In this document: positions 40,989 to 47,620 of the stretch, in pieces | Numbering within the stretch: the stretch's first letter is position 1 | Layout of the letters: each line of letters begins with the position of its first letter | DNA from: a virus | IMG/VR virus record: IMGVR_UViG_3300043640_000164 | Location: 1 to 57,822 of that record | Direction: 5' to 3' (one strand) | DNA length: 57,822 bases | The notes under the pieces: model-generated | Told to the model about the DNA's origin: nothing | Database searches by the model: none | What the model saw: only the letters and a program-made list of their open reading frames with translations | Program-made: the position numbers and the translations under genes

Positions 40989-42559
40989 AGGAGTCCGATC
41001 CGGTAGTCGTCCACGTTGATCGGGGGCGGCCCGATCGCCTCGCCCACCGCGACGCTGTGGACGGCCTGGCCGGCCGACAGTGCGTCGATAACTCGCTGGT
41101 CTTGGCCGGTCGCGGAACGGGTCTGCGACGGACGATCGAAGACGACGTCGCCGCGCGGCAGGATCCGCGCGCGGGCGTTGAGCACGTGCGCGGTCAGGTC
41201 GGGGTGCCCGGTGTGCTGGAGCGTCGGCGCGGGCTCCGCGCGTAGGCCTTCGTAGAACCGCTGGGCGGCTAGCGCCTGGGCCGTGTTGCCGTTGGAATGG
41301 ACGATGACTCGGGCGCCGATGTGCTCGGTGATCCACTCGGCGAGTTGCTCGCCGCCGGCCGCGCCGTCCATCACGAGCGTGTGGATCGGGTTCACAAGGT
41401 GTACGTCCATGAGTGCTTGCTGAACGCGGCTTGGTGGGGTTGACGTCCCGTCGCGCGGCGGCACGATCACGGTGGGGTCGAGGAAGACGTGGCGCGTCTC
41501 ATCGGGGCGCCACAGCGGGACGATCGCCGTGGTGTCCCAGGTCCAGCCGAGGTCGAGGCCGACCCAGACCGGCTCGCCGGGGCGCGGGCGATCGTCGGTG
41601 CGCGCGTCCTCCCACTCCTGCGCGTTGACCGCTGCGCTCTCGCCGCGGACGACCTGGTTGCACGTGAACCGGCGCCAGTGCTCAGGGGTCATGGACGGTG
41701 ACTTGCGCTTGCGCGTCAGCCCGGCGACGGTGACGCCGCTGAAGGGGTTGGCGGCCTTGACCGCTTCCATGTCCTCGGGATCCTCGGTCTCGGGGACCGC
41801 CCAGCGGTGAACCACCATGTCGCCATCGGTGAGGCGCTGGTGGGAGGGCTCGACCTGCTCGGCGTTGCCGTCGCGCTTGATGCGCGCGATGGTCTGCTCG
41901 AACTCCCCGCCGGGCTCACCGGCGGTGCTGATGGCGACGACCTGTCCGCCGCGCTTGTCGAGCTTGCCGCGCCACACCCGATAGAGCCGCATGTCGCGGT
42001 GGCGATGCAGCTCGTCAATCAGCGCGAGCGTCGGGATCTCGCCGTCGCCGGTGCGCTCGTCGGCGCTGTAGACCTGAATCAGGCCGCTGGTGCGGTGGGC
42101 GACGATCCGGCGGTAGCCCTCGAAGACCCGGAACCGCCGCTTCAGCGATGGCGTCCTGGACACGAAGCCGGCGGCCTGCCCGAGAAGTAGGCCGCACTGG
42201 TCGCGCGACGACGCGGCGAGCAGCACCTTCGCGCCGCCGGTGTAGTCGGCGTGGTAGAGGGCCGCTAGGCCCATGAGCGTGGTCTTGCCGTTGCCCTCGG
42301 GGACGACGACCCAGGTCTCGGTCACGCCCGCGAACAACTCGTCCATCACGCACAGTTGAAACTCCTCGGCAACGAACGGATCCCCGTTCTCGAGGATCGC
42401 GACCCCGGTGTAGGCCCGGAAGTGGTCGACGGTGAACGGGGTAAGCGGCCGGTGCGCGGTGGCGTCAGCTCTTGCGCCCGGCGCGGCGCGGGGCGAGTTC
42501 GACAACTTGCGCGTCGAGCGCGTCGAGCGGGTCGGTGGAGGGGGCGACGTGGGGGGCAT
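40985..42559 (-). CDS. terL: Terminase large subunit
   Basis: A roughly 524-aa DNA-packaging motor. Walker A is EGNGKTT (about 88-94), Walker B with catalytic Glu is LALIDELH (about 188-195), and the nuclease domain begins at VWVGLDLGWTWDTTAIV with a later VMDGAAGGEQ aspartate. The N-terminal part (TVDHFRAY, AEEFQLCVMDELF) is typical. The exact start is unsure: ATG 42559 overlaps the small subunit by 95 nt; TTG 42505 is an alternative. It is coupled to the small membrane gene by ATGA. Confidence 0.93.
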   Translation of the reverse strand: MPPTSPPPPTRSTRSTRKLSNSPRAAPGARADATAHRPLTPFTVDHFRAYTGVAILENGDPFVAEEFQLCVMDELFAGVTETWVVVPEGNGKTTLMGLAALYHADYTGGAKVLLAASSRDQCGLLLGQAAGFVSRTPSLKRRFRVFEGYRRIVAHRTSGLIQVYSADERTGDGEIPTLALIDELHRHRDMRLYRVWRGKLDKRGGQVVAISTAGEPGGEFEQTIARIKRDGNAEQVEPSHQRLTDGDMVVHRWAVPETEDPEDMEAVKAANPFSGVTVAGLTRKRKSPSMTPEHWRRFTCNQVVRGESAAVNAQEWEDARTDDRPRPGEPVWVGLDLGWTWDTTAIVPLWRPDETRHVFLDPTVIVPPRDGTSTPPSRVQQALMDVHLVNPIHTLVMDGAAGGEQLAEWITEHIGARVIVHSNGNTAQALAAQRFYEGLRAEPAPTLQHTGHPDLTAHVLNARARILPRGDVVFDRPSQTRSATGQDQRVIDALSAGQAVHSVAVGEAIGPPPINVDDYRIGLL

Positions 42560-42926
42560 CGTCGGGTCGGGCGATCGGCCGGCCCCAGCGCTCGGGGGCC
42601 TGGCGTTCCAGCAGCCACGCGGCGGCCTTCCAGTCCTTGGCGGCGGCGGTGGCGATGATCGCCACGTTGCGGGACTCCGCTTCGGCGCGGGCCTGGTCGA
42701 CGCGCTCGCGGAAGGCGCGATACGGCGCGTCGACCGCCTTGGTACCAGTGGCGTCGCCGCGGGCCATCCATCCGTAGAACGTGCGCTTGGTGATGCCCGC
42801 CACCGCGGCGGCAGTCTCGACGTAGCCGCCGGAACGCAGCACCGCCACGATCCGATCCGCGCTCTCGTCGGTCAGCTTGGTGGGGCGGTGCCCGCGGACG
42901 GGAGCCGGGGCCGGGTCATCAGCCAT
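42465..42926 (-). CDS. terS: Terminase small subunit
   Basis: A 153-aa protein with an N-terminal helix-turn-helix (ADRIVAVLRSGGYVETAAAV, then ITKRTFYGWMARG), a coiled central helix (YRAFRERVDQARAEAESRNV) and a proline/acidic end. This is the usual shape of small subunits that recognise the packaging site and recruit the motor. It lies directly before the large subunit and its start overlaps the methyltransferase stop by one base. Confidence 0.85.
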   Translation of the reverse strand: MADDPAPAPVRGHRPTKLTDESADRIVAVLRSGGYVETAAAVAGITKRTFYGWMARGDATGTKAVDAPYRAFRERVDQARAEAESRNVAIIATAAAKDWKAAAWLLERQAPERWGRPIARPDDAPHVAPSTDPLDALDAQVVELAPRRAGRKS

Positions 42927-44098
42927 CAGGCGCGCTCCGCTTCGAGGCCGGTGTGACGCTCCCAGCGATCCACGATCACATCGCAGTAGCCGGCGTCAAG
43001 CTCCAGGCCGAAGCAGGTCCGCCCGACCTTCTCGCACGCGATGAGCGTGGAGCCGGAACCGAGGAACGGGTCGGCGACGACGCACCCGGCCGGCGCCCAG
43101 CGGTCGAGAATTTCCGCGAGCAAAGGTGTCGGCTTCTGCGTGGGATGCACGCGGTTGCTTGCCTCCGCACCGAACGCGCCGTACATGAAGAACCGCAGAA
43201 GGTCGCGCTTGTGCGGGCGCCTGCTCCAGAGAAGTTCGAAGCCGCTGCCCGGCGTGATGTCCGTGGCCTCGTTGCGCTTATCCCAGACCAGCCAAGACCC
43301 ATCGCCATCGTTTGCACTTAGGGTGCGGCGGTAGTAGTCGGCACCGAACCAGAACTGCTCAGCCACCGAGGAGAAGTAGGTCGACAGCGGCGCGGCGTCG
43401 AAGGGTTGGTCATCGCCGGCCACGGGACGGTAGATCCGCTGCGGCTGGTCACCCAACAGTCCCCTGCCGGGCCGGTTCGGACGCTTGGTGTAGTTGGTGT
43501 CTAGGCTGATCCCGTACGGCGGATCGGTGAGCACGCAGCCGACATCCACCCCGGCATAGAGCCGGTCAAGGTTCGCCGGGTTAGCAGAGTCACCGCACAG
43601 CAGCCGATGCTCACCCAACATGTAGAGGTCGCCGAGCTTCGTCCGAGGGTCCTCGGGCACGTCGCCCGGGGCGGTGTCGTCCTGGCTGGATGCACCACCG
43701 GCGTCCGCCAGCAACGCATCCAGATCCATGGGCTCGTAGCCCGTGCCGTCGAGGTTGGGCAGCGATGCCAGTAGAGCCGTGAGTTCGCCATCGTCGTAGC
43801 CGGCGACGTCGTTGGAGCGGTTATCGACCAGGACGATCCGGGCTGCCTGGTCCTCGTCTACGTCCACGAACGTGGCGGCCACGTCCTGCCAGCCCAACTC
43901 GCGCGCGGCGGCGAGCGTGTGGTTTCCGGCGAGCACCTCAGAGGTGCGCCGGTTGACGACGATTGGCCGGTACTGACCATTGATCGCGAGTGAGCTTTTG
44001 ATCGCCTCTACTGAGCCACGGCGCGGGTTGCGTCCATACGCACGCAGTGATGTCACTGGCACGCGCAGATCGGAGAGGGTGTCGGGAATCTCGGACAT
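42926..44098 (-). CDS. ParB-domain DNA methyltransferase (adenine N6 or cytosine N4)
   Basis: A 390-aa protein with an N-terminal ParB/sulfiredoxin-type domain (about 12-100: NPRRGSVEAIKSSLAINGQY, GNHTLAAARELGW) and a class beta-type methyltransferase domain with DPPYG (192-196) before FLGSGST (355-361) and HPTQKP between. Such fusions are common in phages and modify phage DNA to resist restriction. The ATG at 44098 is chosen over 44155 because the latter overlaps a likely promoter of the divergent HARE-HTH gene. It lies at the head of the late operon, before terminase. Confidence 0.9.
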   Translation of the reverse strand: MSEIPDTLSDLRVPVTSLRAYGRNPRRGSVEAIKSSLAINGQYRPIVVNRRTSEVLAGNHTLAAARELGWQDVAATFVDVDEDQAARIVLVDNRSNDVAGYDDGELTALLASLPNLDGTGYEPMDLDALLADAGGASSQDDTAPGDVPEDPRTKLGDLYMLGEHRLLCGDSANPANLDRLYAGVDVGCVLTDPPYGISLDTNYTKRPNRPGRGLLGDQPQRIYRPVAGDDQPFDAAPLSTYFSSVAEQFWFGADYYRRTLSANDGDGSWLVWDKRNEATDITPGSGFELLWSRRPHKRDLLRFFMYGAFGAEASNRVHPTQKPTPLLAEILDRWAPAGCVVADPFLGSGSTLIACEKVGRTCFGLELDAGYCDVIVDRWERHTGLEAERA

Positions 44099-44112
44099 CT
44101 GTGGGAAATCGC

Positions 44113-44145
44113 TTGACTTTCTGGGCGCGCCGAGCGAGTTATGTG
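44113..44145 (+). promoter_or_regulatory. Putative promoter of the HARE-HTH gene
   Basis: TTGACT at 44113-44118 and TTATGT at 44139-44144, with a 20-nt spacer, longer than ideal. It is the only TTGAC sequence upstream of the gene at 44197, and it lies over the start of the divergent methyltransferase gene, which could couple control of the two. Confidence 0.4.
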
Positions 44146-44196
44146 TTCGCGGCATTTGGGCCGCGGTACCAAAACCCCATCAGCGAGGGACGAACC

Positions 44197-44607
44197 ATGA
44201 GCAGCGAGACGACGGTCAGCAGCGAGACGACGACCCCGGCCAAGGCGCGCACGCCCAGGAAGACGGCGCCGAAGACCACCGCGGCCAAGAAGCCCGCCGG
44301 GTCGAAGACGAAGAAGGCGGCGCCGACGACGGCGAAGAAGAGCGCGCCGAAGAAGACGAGTCAGCCCGCCGGCACGCCGACCGTTCGCGACGGGTCGATG
44401 CTGCATGCCGCCATGGCCGTGCTCAAGACCAGCCGCGAGCCGTTGACCGTCGGTGAGATCTACGAGCGCGCCGTGAAGCGCAACCTGCTCACCAACGTCA
44501 AGACCAAGACGCCGATCGCCTCCCTGTCTGCCCGTCTGGCCGTGGCCAACAAGCACGGCGAGCACGTCGAGCGCCCGGCGCCGGGCAGGTACCAGCTGCG
44601 CAAGTAG
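44197..44607 (+). CDS. Histone H1-like tail fused to HARE-HTH domain
   Basis: A 136-aa protein. Residues about 1-62 form a lysine/alanine/proline-rich tail (KTTAAKKPAGSKTKKAAP) like histone H1 or bacterial Hc1-type proteins. Residues about 66-136 match the HARE-HTH module: MLHAAMAVLKTSREPLTVGE, KRNLLTNVKTKTPIASLSAR, then the closing GRYQLRK. HARE-HTH domains are proposed to recognise modified DNA or to link modification to transcription. It stands alone, with a ribosome binding site (gaggga), a promoter candidate and its own terminator, back-to-back with a phage methyltransferase. It probably binds and organises phage or host DNA. Confidence 0.85.
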   Translation: MSSETTVSSETTTPAKARTPRKTAPKTTAAKKPAGSKTKKAAPTTAKKSAPKKTSQPAGTPTVRDGSMLHAAMAVLKTSREPLTVGEIYERAVKRNLLTNVKTKTPIASLSARLAVANKHGEHVERPAPGRYQLRK

Positions 44608-44633
44608 TACATCAACAGCCGCCGAGCAGCATC

Positions 44634-44674
44634 AGCACCCCGGACCTCGCCAGGTCCGGGGTGCTCCTCGTTTT
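44634..44674 (+). terminator. Rho-independent terminator
   Basis: A perfect 14-bp stem (44634-44647 with 44652-44665) around a 4-nt loop, followed by cctcgtttt. It lies 26 nt after the HARE-HTH stop and is the clearest terminator in the window. Confidence 0.9.
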
Positions 44675-44774
44675 GTGGGACACGATCCCATTTTGCATGC
44701 CAGGACCCTTTTTCGCGATCCGTTTTTTTCGCAGGAAGCACCCTGGCGCACGGATACCCCTACAACAACCGTGG

Positions 44775-44917
44775 TTTCCCCACCCCCTTGGTGGGAAAGG
44801 ATCGAGGCCTTGTTGATGGTCAACTCATTCCCCACCGGCCCGGTGGGGTATGCCTTCCCATCCCCAGCAATCCGGTGGGGAAGAGATCCCTTCCCCACCA
44901 TGTCGATGGGGAAAGGG
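44775..44917. repeat. Cluster of four related inverted repeats
   Basis: Four tandem dyads share the half-site ttccccacc / ggtggggaa: 44775-44798 (one-base bulge), 44830-44848 (perfect, odd palindrome), 44854-44883 (two mismatches) and 44888-44917 (one-base bulge). Centres are roughly 30-50 bp apart. The shared half-site means one protein could bind all four. Iteron-type origin, centromere or operator array are all possible. Confidence 0.7.
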
Positions 44918-44940
44918 GGATGCGGGCCGAGCCTTGCTCA

Positions 44941-44977
44941 TGCCACCTGGCACGGGCCGGGCTTGACGGCGATGCGC
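44941..44977. repeat. Palindrome-TTGACG module, copy 1
   Basis: The sequence tgccacctggcacgg (dyad TGCCA-cc-TGGCA) followed by gcttgacggcgatgcgc. TTGACG at 44963-44968 looks like a -35 element; TACGGT lies 20 nt on. It is the partner of copy 2, 179 bp downstream, with only small differences. Confidence 0.6.
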
Positions 44978-45119
44978 TCACCTGTCGCTACGGTACGTGG
45001 CCCCTCACACCCTGGGCCGTGTCAATCAGACACCGGCGGACCTAGGGGAGCGGCACGGACTGACGGTCTAGGTGTCGCCGGATGACGCCGGGCCGCGCTT
45101 AGAGGGTATGTCGACCCTG

Positions 45120-45157
45120 TGCCACCTGGCACGGGGTCCGGCTTGACGGCGATGCGC
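45120..45157. repeat. Palindrome-TTGACG module, copy 2
   Basis: The sequence gtgccacctggcacgggg (dyad GTGCCA-cc-TGGCAC) followed by ccggcttgacggcgatgcgc, the near-identical partner of 44941-44977. TTGACG is at 45143-45148; no good -10 follows. Read from the left the pair could be duplicated operators. Confidence 0.6.
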
Positions 45158-45247
45158 CGGGGCGGCAGGCTTCGCCGTGCTTCTCCTTCCCGCTGGAAGC
45201 ACGCGGCCCCGTCTCACCGCCCCTGTGTGAGGCGGGGGCCGCACCTA

Positions 45248-45610
45248 CTACTGCGTGCCGCTCGGGCTCTGCTCCCTGACCACGGAGTCGCAGTTGCGGA
45301 CGGGTGCGAGCGCGTTGATGAGCAGCACGATGCCGGCGCTGCCGGACTTGGCCCGCTCGGCGGGAGGCAGCTTGGCAACGAGGGTGCCGAGCGCCTTGAT
45401 GGCGGCACGGTTGCGCATGTTCTGGGACTCGCAACTGGAGCGTATGTTGCGTACCCGTTCGGTCTGGATCTGGGTGGCGAGGGCCTGTGCTGTGCCGGCG
45501 TCGTTCTTGTTGGCGCGCACGGCGATGACCAGCATGGCCCCGGCGAGAACGATCGAGAACAGGACGACGCTGACGACGATGATGCTGCGGAGGTGGGCGC
45601 GGTCGTTCAT
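45248..45610 (-). CDS. Membrane-anchored protein of the lysis region
   Basis: A 120-aa protein with one N-terminal membrane segment (about residues 8-30, SIIVVSVVLFSIVLAGAML), followed by a helical periplasm- or wall-facing part with two cysteines (residues about 59 and 107) that could form a disulphide. This is spanin-like in shape, though Gram-positive phages normally lack spanins. It is the last of a run of small genes downstream of holin and endolysin. TGATG overlap with its upstream gene. Confidence 0.65.
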   Translation of the reverse strand: MNDRAHLRSIIVVSVVLFSIVLAGAMLVIAVRANKNDAGTAQALATQIQTERVRNIRSSCESQNMRNRAAIKALGTLVAKLPPAERAKSGSAGIVLLINALAPVRNCDSVVREQSPSGTQ

Positions 45611-45858
45611 CAGTTGAACACCGTCAGGACGCTGAAGGCGAAGGACAACGAGCCGGCGATGATGAGGCCGGCGACCCAGTAGGCGGCACGGCGTAGGCCG
45701 TGGACTTCGGTGGTGAGCGCGTTGATCGCGGCCGACAGCCCGCGCTCGCCGTTGATCTGCTCTTCGGTCCGGGCGGTGATGGTCGCCTGGATGTCGGCGC
45801 GCTCGGTGAGAGCAGCGACTTCGGCCTGGACTTTGCGGACATCCTCCAGGACGGTCAC
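45610..45858 (-). CDS. XhlA-like coiled-coil membrane protein
   Basis: An 82-aa protein with an N-terminal coiled coil (about 3-52: VRKVQAEVAALTERADI) and one C-terminal membrane segment (about 59-80, AAYWVAGLIIAGSLSFAFSV). This plan matches XhlA/haemolysin-type holin partners and some phage tail-lysis proteins. ATGA and TGATG overlaps tie it to both neighbours. Confidence 0.7.
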   Translation of the reverse strand: MTVLEDVRKVQAEVAALTERADIQATITARTEEQINGERGLSAAINALTTEVHGLRRAAYWVAGLIIAGSLSFAFSVLTVFN

Positions 45859-46307
45859 AGCAGCTTCCCCACTTTCTCGGTGAGGTCGGCGACCGAGCGC
45901 CGGACCTCAGACAGCTGGGCCTCGGCGACCTCGCGCGGCATGAACGTCGACATCAGAATGCCGCTCTGCTCTTGCTGGCTGCGTTCGCGGTCGGCGGATT
46001 GGCCGCGCCATTCGTTGACCGCCTCGAAGCGCTTTTCGGTGGCGGCCTCAGCCTTGTTGATGGCCTGCGAGGAGGCGTCGGTGATGATCGACATTTCGCG
46101 GCGCAGAGCTTCGAGGCGTTCGACCTCCAGGTGTTCGGCGGATTCGAGGGCGAGGCGGATCTGCTCAACCTGGTTCTGGACGTGCTGGCGCAGTTCACGG
46201 TCGCCTTCGGTGATCCGGCGTGACAGCTCAGCGCAGATGGACTCGATGTGCTCGCGAAGGGTGACATCGACGGCGCGCCGGTTGAACGGCTCCGGGGTGT
46301 CGGGCAT
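45855..46307 (-). CDS. Long coiled-coil protein
   Basis: A 150-aa protein predicted to be almost entirely coiled coil (REHIESICAELSRRITEGD, LEVERLEALRREMSII, VRRSVADLTEKVGKLL). It is ATGA-coupled to the XhlA-like gene and probably interacts with it. Similar coiled-coil proteins near lysis genes occur in actinophages without known role. Confidence 0.7.
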   Translation of the reverse strand: MPDTPEPFNRRAVDVTLREHIESICAELSRRITEGDRELRQHVQNQVEQIRLALESAEHLEVERLEALRREMSIITDASSQAINKAEAATEKRFEAVNEWRGQSADRERSQQEQSGILMSTFMPREVAEAQLSEVRRSVADLTEKVGKLL

Positions 46308-46317
46308 AGCGATGGGC

Positions 46318-46407
46318 TCACAGCCGGTCGAGCACAGCGAAGGCCAGCGCGATGAGGATCACCAGGGCGATGACGGTGATGAGCAGGCCGATGGGGTCGC
46401 GGGGCAT
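46318..46407 (-). CDS. Very small membrane protein
   Basis: A 29-aa peptide, MPRDPIGLLITVIALVILIA being its first 20 residues, that is, a short cytoplasmic start and one membrane span. It lies 10 nt before the coiled-coil gene. Together with its neighbours it makes a cluster of three membrane proteins downstream of the endolysin, possibly holin or antiholin subunits. Confidence 0.6.
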   Translation of the reverse strand: MPRDPIGLLITVIALVILIALAFAVLDRL

Positions 46408-46527
46408 GGTGTGTGGTCCTTCCACTTGCGATCGGGCGCCTGAGGACGTAGGCTCACCGGCGCTTTCACTCTGGAGCCATGGCTCGGTTTCCGACGGATG
46501 CGTTTGGGATCGCTGTACGGGAACAGG

Positions 46528-46552
46528 CGGCGCGGGCTAACCACCCGCGCCG
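46528..46552. terminator. 9-bp hairpin downstream of HNH
   Basis: Arms 46528-46536 and 46544-46552 (CGGCGCGGG / CCCGCGCCG) around a 7-nt loop. It separates the HNH gene (leftward, ending at 46560) from the small membrane gene. It is followed rightward by ttctcgtt. The rest of the 46408-46559 gap shows nothing. Confidence 0.5.
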
Positions 46553-46559
46553 TTCTCGT

Positions 46560-46874
46560 TCAGGCGACCGGCGGCAGCTGAGCGCCGCGCCCGTAGTTGC
46601 AGCTGGCGCACGCGGGCACGAGGTTGCCGATGTGGCCGCCGCCGCGGGCGACGGGGATCAGGTGGTCGGCGGTGACGGCCGGCGCTGAGCACCAGTGGCA
46701 CGTCGGGTACCCGGCGAGGATCCGTGCCCGCTCGCGGTAGTACGTGGCGTCCTGGGCCCGGGTGGTGGGGCTCCGGCTCGCGCGCCCGACCGGAGCATGG
46801 ACAGCGCACCGCCGGTCGGTGGGGCCGGCGGGCGTGAACGGCGCGCCGCAGACCTGGCAGGCGCGCATGGTCAT
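46560..46874 (-). CDS. HNH endonuclease
   Basis: A 104-aa HNH protein with intact motifs: N-terminal CQVCG pair, then a TCHWCSAPAVTADHLIP block (Asp-His about 70-71), GGGHIGNLVPACASCN (Asn84, Cys89, Cys92, Asn93). In many phages such a gene next to terminase helps packaging; here it is about 4 kb upstream of the terminase operon, beyond the non-coding region, so a packaging-linked nicking role or a free homing role is possible. Confidence 0.85.
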   Translation of the reverse strand: MTMRACQVCGAPFTPAGPTDRRCAVHAPVGRASRSPTTRAQDATYYRERARILAGYPTCHWCSAPAVTADHLIPVARGGGHIGNLVPACASCNYGRGAQLPPVA

Positions 46875-46884
46875 CGGTGCCTGA

Positions 46885-46937
46885 TCTCTCGCGCGCGTGC
46901 GCGCACGTGGCGCGCGCGAGCGCGCGCACGCGAAGAG
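46885..46937. repeat. GC-alternating palindrome (Z-DNA-prone)
   Basis: About 50 bp of nearly pure alternating C and G flanked by ctct and agag: left arm from 46886 and right arm ending 46937 are imperfect inverted complements around acgtgg. Alternating purine-pyrimidine of this length favours Z-DNA or cruciform extrusion. It sits just upstream of the HNH start, at the edge of the 9-bp repeat array. Confidence 0.6.
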
Positions 46938-46948
46938 ACCCGGGCAAC

Positions 46949-47200
46949 TTGGACAAGTTGATGTCTGTTGGGCCTCTTGGTGATGTTGGGCAAGTTGGGC
47001 ATGTTGGGCTTCTTGACGGTCAACTTGCCCAAGTTGCCCCAGATCACAAGTAGGTCAGGGGGGGCAAGTTGACTCGGGTCAGTTGGGCCAATTGGATTTG
47101 TTGGGCAACTTGGGCAAGTTGGGCATCTTGGTGCAGTTGGACAACATGGGCGCCTTGGAATTGTTGGGCGCCTTGGGGCAGGTTGGGCAACTTGACTGAG
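46949..47200. repeat. 9-bp periodic repeat array (iteron-like)
   Basis: TTG triplets recur every 9 bp: 46977, 46986, 46995, 47004, 47013 in one block and 47083 through 47173 (eleven in register, one as ATG) in another, with looser copies at both ends. Consensus unit ttgggcaac/g. Between the blocks (47021-47040) the unit appears inverted (caacttgcccaagttgccc). Unit length 9 fits iterons bound by replication or partition proteins. A TTG-started 38-codon frame with Leu-Gly-x repeats crosses block two but lacks a ribosome binding site. Confidence 0.65.
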
Positions 47201-47369
47201 CGGGCGAGCCTTCGCTAGGGTCCGGCGCGGCCGGATGGGGGCGCCGCGATGGGGCGCTGGGACGGGGGCGATTCTGAAGGCTGTAGTCCCCGCCCCGGCA
47301 CCGCTCGGTGGCGCCCCCGCTGCCCGGCCCGGCGACCGGCAGCATCGACAAGGAATAGGACAACGAGCG

Positions 47370-47447
47370 ATGAAGACCTGGGCGTGGAAGTGGAAGCAGG
47401 TATGGCTAAGACTGCGCGGGCGGCCGTACGCAGACTGGCGTGACTGA
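47370..47447 (+). CDS. 25-aa tryptophan-rich basic peptide
   Basis: A possible rightward mini-gene: MKTWAWKWKQVWLRLRGR begins it, with five tryptophans and eight basic residues in 25. It has a fair ribosome binding site (aggaataggacaa). Its ATG lies in an otherwise non-coding 742-nt region on the strand opposite to the lysis genes. A hairpin follows its stop. Trp/Arg-rich peptides of this kind can disturb membranes or bind nucleic acid. Evidence for expression is only contextual. Confidence 0.4.
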   Translation: MKTWAWKWKQVWLRLRGRPYADWRD

Positions 47448-47452
47448 ACGAT

Positions 47453-47482
47453 CCGGCCCGTAGTAGGGTCGCCGTGGGCCGG
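47453..47482 (+). terminator. 7-bp GC hairpin after the mini-gene
   Basis: CCGGCCC (47453-47459) and GGGCCGG (47476-47482) around a 16-nt loop, 6 nt after the stop of the tryptophan-rich frame. There is no T-run. Confidence 0.35.
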
Positions 47483-47528
47483 GAGGGAATCGCGTCGGGG
47501 CTCCGGGTTAGGTCCCTTCGGGGAGCGC

Positions 47529-47620
47529 CTAAGAGCCCGGCCGGGGGTTGCACCGCGGCACGTTATGCGGACGCGCCCTCCCGGCACCCCTGCGATCGGA
47601 CGCGCCCTCCCGGCTCTTAG
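47529..47620. repeat. Direct and inverted repeats past the endolysin stop
   Basis: The 18-mer cggacgcgccctcccggc occurs twice (47568-47585, 47597-47614). Both are enclosed by ctaagagcccgg (47529-47540) and ccggctcttag (47610-47620), an inverted pair overlapping the endolysin stop. The arrangement suggests a mobile remnant or a structured 3' end. Confidence 0.5.

Larger units (their letters stand above)
44675..45247. other. Non-coding structured region
   Basis: A 573-nt stretch without a credible gene. It starts with tgggacacgatccca followed by tttt (a small terminator-like hairpin at 44676-44694) and T-tracts, continues with the hairpin cluster (44775-44917), and then holds two copies of a palindrome-TTGACG module (44941 and 45120) around a segment with no recognisable feature. 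The density of symmetric elements suggests a replication, partition, packaging or control site. Confidence 0.6.

Noticed and set aside
45060-45120. A tRNA-like T-arm (gggtatgtcgaccc) in the 44.7-45.2 kb region
   Set aside because: The loop lacks the TTC start and no acceptor or anticodon stem fits around it.
44675-45247. A CRISPR array in the hairpin cluster
   Set aside because: Spacing is irregular, the repeats are dyads of variable length, and no cas gene is present.
47083-47199. A TTG-started Leu-Gly-x repeat peptide of 38 codons on the plus strand
   Set aside because: The 9-bp periodicity forces such a pattern in this frame; no ribosome binding site, and the first repeat block is in another frame.
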